This document shows positions 44,078-49,763 of a stretch of DNA of 49,763 bases, piece by piece (position 1 is the stretch's first letter; every line of letters begins with the position of its first letter). The stretch covers positions 1 through 49,763 of the forward strand of contig NZ_JAAKDT010000021.1 of the NCBI RefSeq assembly GCF_011038785.1, written 5' to 3'. The notes under the pieces are model-generated. The model saw only the letters and a program-made list of their open reading frames with translations. It did no database searches and was not told where the DNA came from. Origin of the DNA: Parabacteroides sp. ZJ-118. Its GTDB lineage: Bacteria > Bacteroidota > Bacteroidia > Bacteroidales > Tannerellaceae. A program made the position numbers and the translations under genes.

Positions 44078-45271
44078 ATGAAAAGATTATCAATCTTGAC
44101 CGTGTTCATGCTGATCAGCGTGATCACGTTCGCCCAACAGGCCCTTTGGGGTAGTCAGAACATCGTCTCTCCGGAGATTCATCCGGACAACACCGTAACC
44201 TTCCGGTTCATAGCACCCAAAGCGATAAAGGTGCAGGTAACAGGAGATTTCCTTCCCACACAGAAGATGAAGACTCAGTTCGGTTCAGTGGATGTACCCG
44301 GTACCGCTGATTTAAAGGAGGGCAAGGAAGGCGTTTGGGAATATACCACACCTAAACCGCTTCCCTCCGAATTATATAGCTACTCCTTTATTGTCGACGG
44401 ATTAAAGACCACAGACCCGAACAATGTCTATCTGAACCGTGACGTGGCATCCGTTACGAATATCTTTATTATCAAAGGCGGGCAGGGCGATGTATACAGC
44501 GTCAATGATGTGCCTCACGGAACAGTCGCTCGCCGTTGGTATGAGAGTCCGACATTGGGGAAAACCCGCCGTATTACCGTTTATACACCGGCTGGCTATG
44601 AAACAAGCGGTAAAAAATATCCGGTATTCTACCTATTACATGGCATGGGGGGCGATGAGGAAGCTTGGATCGCTTTAGGACGTACGGCCCAGATCATGGA
44701 TAACCTAATCGCACAAGGCAAGGCGAAACCGATGATCGTGGTTATGACAAACGGAAATGCGAATCAAGAGGCCGCTCCGGGAGAATCCAGCCTAGGTTTA
44801 ATCAAGCCGAATATGCAACTGCCGAAAACCATGGAGGGTAGCATGGAAAGCAGCTTCCCGGATGTTATTAAGTTTATCGAGAGCAATTACCGCGTGGAAA
44901 AAAAGAAAGCCAGCCGTGCGATAGCCGGACTTTCCATGGGTGGGTTCCATTCTTTGCATATATCTAAGCAATATCCGGATATGTTCGATTACGTAGGATT
45001 ATTCTCTGCCGCTATCCTCCCCCGCGAAGACTCCGAATCTCCCATCTACCAGAATATGGATGAGAAGCTGAAAGTACAATTCGGCAAGCACCCGAAATTA
45101 TACTGGATCGCTATCGGTAAAACCGACTTCTTATACAAAAACAACGTGGACTATCGTAAGAAACTAGACGATAACGGCTACAAATACGAATACTATGAGA
45201 GCGACGGCGGCCATATCTGGAAAAACTGGCGTATCTATCTCACAAAATTCGCCCCGATGCTATTCAAGTAA
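44078..45271 (+). CDS. Secreted CE1-type esterase with N-terminal Ig-like (E_set/CBM48-type) domain
   Basis: The 397-residue protein has a Sec signal peptide (MKRLSILTVFMLISVITFAQ). A beta-sandwich like those of glycogen-debranching and feruloyl-esterase proteins follows (about 25-135, TVTFRFIAPKAIKVQVTGDF...). The esterase alpha/beta-hydrolase domain comes next: LLHGMGGDEEAW, nucleophile Ser286 in AGLSMGGFHS, likely Asp350 in GKTDFLY, and His379 in DGGHIWKNW. Relatives remove feruloyl or acetyl groups from plant polysaccharides in the periplasm. No glycan-utilisation locus surrounds it, so the substrate is not indicated. A good promoter precedes it and a REP-like palindrome follows the stop. 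Confidence 0.9.
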   Translation: MKRLSILTVFMLISVITFAQQALWGSQNIVSPEIHPDNTVTFRFIAPKAIKVQVTGDFLPTQKMKTQFGSVDVPGTADLKEGKEGVWEYTTPKPLPSELYSYSFIVDGLKTTDPNNVYLNRDVASVTNIFIIKGGQGDVYSVNDVPHGTVARRWYESPTLGKTRRITVYTPAGYETSGKKYPVFYLLHGMGGDEEAWIALGRTAQIMDNLIAQGKAKPMIVVMTNGNANQEAAPGESSLGLIKPNMQLPKTMEGSMESSFPDVIKFIESNYRVEKKKASRAIAGLSMGGFHSLHISKQYPDMFDYVGLFSAAILPREDSESPIYQNMDEKLKVQFGKHPKLYWIAIGKTDFLYKNNVDYRKKLDDNGYKYEYYESDGGHIWKNWRIYLTKFAPMLFK

Positions 45272-45283
45272 CAAAACACCCCA

Positions 45284-45321
45284 GTTGTAGAGGCGTAGCG
45301 TGTGCCGCGTCTCTATAACCG
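45284..45321 (+). repeat. REP-like palindrome C downstream of the esterase gene
   Basis: GTTGTAGAGGCG...CGCGTCTCTATAACCG forms an imperfect inverted repeat 12 nt after the esterase stop. It lies between convergent genes and has the same outer sequence and right-hand tail as elements A and D. Confidence 0.65.
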
Positions 45322-45367
45322 TCTCATACAATTACCGCAGAACTAAAGTTTCGACCTCAAGAAACGC

Positions 45368-45994
45368 TCACATCGAGCAGAAGAAAGATACGAAAAACGG
45401 AACCGTGAAGTCCACCACGATCCCGTGAAAGATAGAGACAAAGACCAAGTCCTTTCCGCAATAACGGGTGATGATCGGTAATGTCGTGTCCATCGTAGTA
45501 GCTCCTCCCGCACAAATCGGAGATAGCTTTCCGAGATATTTAACAAACAACGGAGCGCCCAGCAAGGCAAACATCTCACGGATAATATTAGCGATCAAGG
45601 CGATCGTTCCTAACTCCGCTGCCAATTGAGCCCCCAAGGTAGGTTCTTTCAGCTCTGTTATCAAGATGGATGATAATGAATAATAGGCGAAACCGCTTCC
45701 GACCGCCAAACAATCGAATACGCTCCATTTCGTAAGTACGAGACTGATCAAGGCGGAGAATGTCAACGTCCCGACAATCGTAGCCAAGGGTACCAGCAGC
45801 AATTTGGGCCGTATACTCGACAAAATCTCTTTCAGTTTCTTGTCGCTTCCGATGCTAATCCCTACTTGAAACATCAAGAGGTAAAGTACATAAACCGTCG
45901 CGTCACTCTCGATAACGACCTCGGGCAGATAGCCACTCCATCCCAGCAAGCAGCCCAAGGCAAAGAAGCCCGCGACGACCAAACTCCCTTTCAT
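45368..45994 (-). CDS. Lysine exporter LysO, C-terminal half as a separate protein
   Basis: I use the ATG at 45994 (208 residues); a TTG at 46000 is less likely. The product is very hydrophobic, with about six membrane segments, and carries family signatures: MFQVGISIGSDKKLKEIL, LAVGSGFAYYSLSSILITEL and SPICAGGATTMDTTLPIITRY. LysO (YbjE) in E. coli is one protein of about 300 residues exporting lysine and thialysine. Here the function is divided between this gene and the one at 45991-46269. The start overlaps the previous stop as ATGA, pointing to translational coupling and a two-chain exporter. Confidence 0.85.
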   Translation of the reverse strand: MKGSLVVAGFFALGCLLGWSGYLPEVVIESDATVYVLYLLMFQVGISIGSDKKLKEILSSIRPKLLLVPLATIVGTLTFSALISLVLTKWSVFDCLAVGSGFAYYSLSSILITELKEPTLGAQLAAELGTIALIANIIREMFALLGAPLFVKYLGKLSPICAGGATTMDTTLPIITRYCGKDLVFVSIFHGIVVDFTVPFFVSFFCSM

Positions 45995-46269
45995 CCCCAA
46001 TTCCTCTCCTTAAAAAAGAAATGGTAAACGCCCCATGCGGCCAAGAGGCTGCCCGACGTAGCGGCCGAGGCAATCAACAGGGCTTGCCCGCCCAACGTCG
46101 TAAGATTATTCACGACAGACTCATTAGCCCCTACCGAGATTCCCAGCAGGAACAAAAGGAGAAGAATCGTATAAGAAATAGGCTTACCGATCTTTTGCAG
46201 CCATTCTACTTTACGAAAGAAATACCCCACGGCAATGCCGCAGAACATGATTCCGATTACTGTAAACAT
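45991..46269 (-). CDS. Lysine exporter LysO, N-terminal half as a separate protein
   Basis: The 92-residue product has three membrane segments (MFTVIGIMFCGIAVGYFF, YTILLLLFLLGISVGANESV, ALLIASAATSGSLLAAWGVYHFFF) and corresponds to the N-terminal DUF340 part of LysO. GISVGANE mirrors the GISIGSDK motif of the second chain, suggesting the two halves carry equivalent elements of an internal repeat. It comes first in the pair and is driven by a clear promoter at 46289-46319. A single ancestral gene split by a stop is possible, but the clean ATGA junction looks like a stable arrangement. Confidence 0.8.
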   Translation of the reverse strand: MFTVIGIMFCGIAVGYFFRKVEWLQKIGKPISYTILLLLFLLGISVGANESVVNNLTTLGGQALLIASAATSGSLLAAWGVYHFFFKERNWG

Positions 46270-46288
46270 CCTTTTGTAGTTTTTGCCG

Positions 46289-46319
46289 CGAAGTTAACGG
46301 AAACTCACGGTACCACAAA
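46289..46319 (-). promoter_or_regulatory. Promoter of the split lysO genes
   Basis: The minus strand has TTTG (complement of 46316-46319), exactly 19 nt, then TAACTTCG (complement of 46289-46296). It lies in the short gap after the stop of the 46324 gene, so the lysO pair can be transcribed on its own. Confidence 0.6.
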
Positions 46320-46323
46320 GCGG

Positions 46324-46695
46324 TTACTTCTTCGTTTTCTTGAATTTCACGGGGATCTGCATACCGCCGGCGTCGGCCATTCCCTTTAACGTATTTCCTT
46401 CCTGGATCATGGTCAAGTCTACGGGCGTTCCATCCACATAAAAGGAACCGAAATACTTATCTCCTCTCGCCTTGATATCACGTATCTCCAAGATGCTACC
46501 TTGTATATCCACTTTGGCGGTCAACTTGCCGTTCTCTTGCCTGATCTGAAAACTGCCCGCTTGATATCCATACGGAGCGTCGGGGGCAGAGAAGGACCAA
46601 TCGCCTACGAGCTTACTAAAATCAGCGGCTTTATCCTGTGCCGAGATCGTGATGCAAAACAAAAGGCATAAAAGAGCCGTGAAGGCTTTCTTCAT
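46324..46695 (-). CDS. Small secreted protein of unknown function
   Basis: From the ATG at 46695 (MKKAFTALLCLLFCITISAQ, a clear signal peptide) the protein has 123 residues; an in-frame ATG at 46707 would add four. The mature part is a compact beta-type domain (LVGDWSFSAPDAPYGYQAGSFQIR, LTAKVDIQGSILEIRDIKARG, YFGSFYVDGTPVDLTMIQEGNTLKG) ending in a lysine-rich tail. The alternating pattern with GDW near the start recalls lipocalin-like proteins, but this is only an impression. It lies upstream of the lysO pair on the same strand, which has its own promoter. A TACATTTG -7 box precedes it. Confidence 0.8.
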   Translation of the reverse strand: MKKAFTALLCLLFCITISAQDKAADFSKLVGDWSFSAPDAPYGYQAGSFQIRQENGKLTAKVDIQGSILEIRDIKARGDKYFGSFYVDGTPVDLTMIQEGNTLKGMADAGGMQIPVKFKKTKK

Positions 46696-46748
46696 GTTCG
46701 TTCCCATAATCTTATGCGTTAAATGAGTAATAAGTTTAAATAACGGCT

Positions 46749-46756
46749 CAAATGTA
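46749..46756 (-). promoter_or_regulatory. Candidate -7 box for the 46324 gene
   Basis: The minus strand reads TACATTTG, an exact TAnnTTTG, about 50 nt upstream of the coding start. No -33 box recognised. Confidence 0.45.
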
Positions 46757-46882
46757 GTGATTAATTTTCGATCTTCCGAGACATGTCCCCCTATACGGGC
46801 GCCAAAATCTTTTCCAAGGGAAGAGGGAATGCCCCGGCCTCATGAACGGAGCCCGAAAAAGGTCGTAGATTTTAAAGGGAAA

Positions 46883-46914
46883 TTTCGAATATTCCCCCAA
46901 AGCCATTATCTTTG
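46883..46914 (+). promoter_or_regulatory. Promoter of the GH92 gene
   Basis: TTTC (near 46883-46887) is followed after about 19 nt by TATCTTTG (46907-46914), an exact TAnnTTTG. Transcription from near 46921 gives a leader of about 43 nt to the GTG at 46964 and excludes coding starts further upstream. Confidence 0.6.
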
Positions 46915-46963
46915 TGACAGATGTGCGATAATTTGCTTATTACAAACTAAATCCATAATAACA

Positions 46964-49222
46964 GTGAAAAGAACGATCTTATTTTTTCAAGCCGCTCTTG
47001 CCTGCCTGCTGGCAGGATGCAAGCAAGCGTCGGAGTCGCCACAGCTACAAGATGAGGTGAGGTATGTAGACCCATTCATCGGAACCGGATTCCATGGGCA
47101 CACCTTTCCCGGAGCTACCCGTCCGTACGCGATGGTACAATTAAGCCCGGATACCCATATCTTGGGATGGGACGCAAGTAGTGGTTACCATTATGACGAC
47201 AACCATATCTACGGGTTCAGCCACACGCATCTTTCCGGTACGGGTATCGGCGATCTGGGTGACGTAGCCTTATTGCCTTTCTCCGGAGGCGATTCCATCA
47301 AACCGATAGCGACCTTCCGGAAAGACACCGAGAAAGCGACACCGGGGTATTATGCCGTACGTTTGGACAACTTTGGCATCAACGTAGAATTGACTTCTAC
47401 GGATCGCGTAGGTTTCCATAAGTATACATACGACAATCCCAAAGAACGTCGTGTCTTGCTTGACTTGGGGCATATCCTGCAACCGAACTGGGGACACAGG
47501 CTGGTCGGTAACCAGTATTTACTCGTAAACGACTCTACGGTGGAAGGAACCGTGAAGACACAAGGCTGGGCGCATTACCACTCCATGTCCTATCGGATTA
47601 CTTTCTCGGAACCGATCGAGACCGTATACCAATACATGGACGGGAAATTACGTAAAGACTCCTTGTTCTTACGCCTGAATACGGCCGGGGATTTGAAGTT
47701 TCATTACAAATTCGCGGAAAAGGCACGACCGCTTTACGTAAAGGTTGCCTTATCCGTAATCGATCCGGAAGGCGCCGAGAAGAATCTCGCGGCAGAGTTG
47801 CCCGGATGGGATTTCGATAAGACCCGTGAGGAATCGGCACGTGTCTGGAACGAGGCCTTAAACTCGATCCAGCTCGAGGCAGATCCGAAAGTCATGGTCA
47901 ATTTCTATACGGCGCTCTATCATACCATGATCGCCCCCTTCGCTTATCAAGATGTGGACGGGCGTTATCTAGGCATGGACAAGAAAGTACATACCGCCGA
48001 ACCGGGTTATGTAAATTATTCCGTATTCTCCTTATGGGATACGTTCCGCGCGCTTCATCCATTAATGACAATCATTAATCCGACCCTGGCGACAGATTGG
48101 GGAAAGGTGCTCGTGCAGGGTTATAAAGAAGGCGGAATATTACCCAAATGGCCTTTAGCCTCCAGTTATACAGGTTGTATGGTAGGGTATCCGGCCGTCT
48201 CGGTCCTCGCCGACCTGGTAGCGAAAGATTTAGCGGAAGGAGATATGAGCACTTGGGCGGAAGCCGGCGCACGTTCTTCCGTTTATCGGGAGGATCTTGC
48301 CGAGAAGTTTAAAGGCACCCGCGAGCTGGATCTGATCACGATACATCCTTACTATAAGGAGAAATATGGTTTCGTCCCCGCCGACTCCGTGCCCGAATCC
48401 GTATCGTGGGGTCTGGAGATGGCGTATGAGGATTGGTGTATCGCCCAGATCGCCAAGAAAGCTGGTAACATGGAGTTAGCGGATGCGTATGCCAAGAAAG
48501 CTGAATACTACAAACGCTATTTAGATCCCGAGACGAAGATGATGCGTCCGGTAATGGGCGACGGTTCTTTCCGCACCCCATTCAATCCCCGCTATTCTTC
48601 GCACATGAAAAGCGATTATACCGAGGGGAATGCCTTCCAATGGAGTTTCTTCGCACCTCATGATATGGACAACTTCATCGCCGCTATCGGTGGCAAGAAA
48701 GAGTTGGAAACACGTTTAGACACCTTGTTCACCACCTCTTCCCAGATAGACGGGGCGGAAGCCTCCGGAGATATTACCGGATTGATCGGCCAATACGCTC
48801 ATGGAAACGAACCAAGCCACCATATGGCCTATCTCTATAACTGGACAGATTCTCCATGGAAGGGGCAAGGGTATTTGGATTATATCATGCGGAATTTCTA
48901 CACGAATGAACCGGATGGTATCATCGGCAATGAGGATTGCGGGCAGATGTCTGCTTGGTATGTCATGAGCGCGCTAGGTTTTTATCAGGTGAGTCCGGGT
49001 ATTCCGGTTTATACATTGGGTCGCCCGATGGTAAACAAGGCTTCTGTGCACGTAAAAGGCGGTGTTTTCGAGATCGTGGCGATCGACAACAGCCCTGCCA
49101 ATAAGTACGTGAAAGAGGTCAGGCTAAACGGCAAAGTCCTTGAGACTCCTTTCATCAGCCACTCCGATATCATAAATGGAGGTAGGCTTGAGTTTATCAT
49201 GACCCATCAACCGGTAAAATAA
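46964..49222 (+). CDS. GH92 alpha-mannosidase lipoprotein
   Basis: The open frame extends upstream to 46757, but the GTG at 46964 is the sensible start (752 residues). It gives a lipoprotein signal peptide (KRTILFFQAALACLLAGC, lipid-anchor Cys19) and lies just downstream of a promoter. The N-terminal GH92 beta domain begins VRYVDPFIGTGFHGHTFPGA. The C-terminal (alpha/alpha)6 domain holds GLIGQYAHGNEPSHHMAYLYN and GNEDCGQMSAWYVMSALGFY, hallmarks of calcium-dependent inverting exo-alpha-mannosidases acting mostly on alpha-1,2/1,3 mannose of N-glycans or yeast mannan. No other glycan-degrading genes accompany it, except a CE1-type esterase 2 kb away. Confidence 0.95.
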   Translation: MKRTILFFQAALACLLAGCKQASESPQLQDEVRYVDPFIGTGFHGHTFPGATRPYAMVQLSPDTHILGWDASSGYHYDDNHIYGFSHTHLSGTGIGDLGDVALLPFSGGDSIKPIATFRKDTEKATPGYYAVRLDNFGINVELTSTDRVGFHKYTYDNPKERRVLLDLGHILQPNWGHRLVGNQYLLVNDSTVEGTVKTQGWAHYHSMSYRITFSEPIETVYQYMDGKLRKDSLFLRLNTAGDLKFHYKFAEKARPLYVKVALSVIDPEGAEKNLAAELPGWDFDKTREESARVWNEALNSIQLEADPKVMVNFYTALYHTMIAPFAYQDVDGRYLGMDKKVHTAEPGYVNYSVFSLWDTFRALHPLMTIINPTLATDWGKVLVQGYKEGGILPKWPLASSYTGCMVGYPAVSVLADLVAKDLAEGDMSTWAEAGARSSVYREDLAEKFKGTRELDLITIHPYYKEKYGFVPADSVPESVSWGLEMAYEDWCIAQIAKKAGNMELADAYAKKAEYYKRYLDPETKMMRPVMGDGSFRTPFNPRYSSHMKSDYTEGNAFQWSFFAPHDMDNFIAAIGGKKELETRLDTLFTTSSQIDGAEASGDITGLIGQYAHGNEPSHHMAYLYNWTDSPWKGQGYLDYIMRNFYTNEPDGIIGNEDCGQMSAWYVMSALGFYQVSPGIPVYTLGRPMVNKASVHVKGGVFEIVAIDNSPANKYVKEVRLNGKVLETPFISHSDIINGGRLEFIMTHQPVK

Positions 49223-49228
49223 ATAGCT

Positions 49229-49549
49229 ATGTTACTCACAACAACTAACACGATTGAAGGAAAAGAAATTACCCAGTACTTCGGAATCGTATCCGGTGAA
49301 ACGATCATCGGAGCGAATGTATTCAAAGATTTCTTCGCAGGTATCCGAGATATTGTCGGAGGACGTTCAGGTTCTTACGAGGGCGTCTTACGCGAAGCGA
49401 AAGAGACGGCCTTGAAAGAGATGAGTGACCATGCGGCACGAATGGGCGCAAACGCTGTAATCGCCGTAGATCTGGATTTCGAGACCGTAGGAGGAAGCGG
49501 AAGTATGCTGATGGTTACTGCCGCAGGAACAGCCGTACGCTACCAATAA
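49229..49549 (+). CDS. YbjQ family protein (DUF74, heavy-metal-binding-like)
   Basis: The 106-residue protein matches YbjQ in length and sequence: [49 protein letters not shown] contains the typical IVGGRSxxYE turn. [28 protein letters not shown] and [11 protein letters not shown] are the conserved core and end. Members form pentamers; the biological role is unclear despite the heavy-metal name. It starts 6 nt after the GH92 stop and is probably cotranscribed with it. A REP-like palindrome starts one base after its stop. Confidence 0.93.
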   Translation: MLLTTTNTIEGKEITQYFGIVSGETIIGANVFKDFFAGIRDIVGGRSGSYEGVLREAKETALKEMSDHAARMGANAVIAVDLDFETVGGSGSMLMVTAAGTAVRYQ

Positions 49550-49550
49550 A

Positions 49551-49583
49551 GTAGAGAGACGCGGGCACGCCGCGTCTCCCTAC
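49551..49583 (+). repeat. REP-like palindrome D between ybjQ and the rRNA operon
   Basis: GTAG (49551-49554) pairs with CTAC (49580-49583), and GAGACGCGG (49556-49564) pairs with CCGCGTCTC (49570-49578), with a 5-nt loop and one mismatch. AACGG follows. It begins one base after the ybjQ stop. Confidence 0.7.
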
Positions 49584-49596
49584 AACGGATGGCTCA

Positions 49597-49637
49597 TAAA
49601 AAAGAAGGGGAGTCAACCCTTTCGGATTGACTCCCCT
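49597..49637 (-). terminator. Terminator of the rRNA operon
   Basis: AGGGGAGTCAA (49606-49616) pairs with TTGACTCCCCT (49627-49637), an 11-bp perfect stem. On the minus strand it is followed by TCTTTTTT (complement of 49597-49604). It lies about 28 nt after the 5S end. Confidence 0.85.
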
Positions 49638-49664
49638 CTCTTCCGGCTATCGCCTTCACTCAAG

Positions 49665-49763
<99 letters not shown>

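Overview
The window looks like chromosomal DNA from a gut-type Bacteroidetes, most likely a Parabacteroides. That assignment rests on my memory of the families, not on a search. The clues are: SprA; a lipidated TamA homologue (TamL) beside TamB; many lipoproteins with a cysteine followed by acidic residues; a GH92 mannosidase; a Na+-pumping decarboxylase operon; and promoters with the Bacteroidetes -7 box TAnnTTTG or TAnnTTCG, several with a TTTG/TTG box about 19-21 bp upstream.

Layout. Bases 1-127 are the end of an IS66-family element with the start of its first ORF; the rest lies outside the window. 315-2438 (minus) holds a DUF3109 Cys-rich protein and phosphoglycerate mutase GpmI, divergent from a YgjP/DUF45 metallopeptidase gene. 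3286-6000 is a stand-alone TonB-dependent receptor. 6101-14153 (minus) is ruvA-sprA. 14318-19038 (minus) is dxs-trkA-trkH, linking isoprenoid precursor synthesis with K+ uptake. 19292-26607 (plus) is a small secreted plug-like protein followed by overlapping tamB and tamL. 26734-30965 is an accessory-looking pocket: a surface-type lipoprotein gene convergent with a MACPF (perforin-like) lipoprotein, whose upstream neighbour is a membrane-anchored LuxR-type HTH protein. 31230-35096 (minus) is a housekeeping operon, PASTA protein - RluA-family pseudouridine synthase - D-Ala-D-Ala ligase - acyltransferase, and rpmH follows at 35248-35400. 35597-36562 is a TPR protein. 36563-37219 has no intact gene but contains a broken IS1380-type transposase start. 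37220-40665 (plus) is oadG-oadA-oadB. Then come a DUF349 repeat protein, an ATP-grasp-like protein and a CE1-type esterase (plus). A LysO lysine exporter split over two genes follows (minus), with a small secreted protein, then GH92 and YbjQ (plus). The window ends in the 3' part of a 5S rRNA gene (minus), so an rRNA operon lies to the right.

Most interesting: (1) the MACPF lipoprotein resembles the Bacteroidales antimicrobial MACPF proteins (BSAPs). Its stop codon is followed in frame by 36 more codons of Pro/Gly/Asp-rich, coding-like sequence, suggesting a recent nonsense truncation or a lost C-terminal tail. (2) Four related palindromes, each with an (A)CAACCGG-like right tail, lie at or just after the stop codons of four plus-strand genes; one supplies the stop codon itself. 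(3) A GC-rich block of roughly 12 kb (about 22-34.4 kb) starts inside tamB and ends at the rluD/PASTA boundary, covering both accessory and housekeeping genes.
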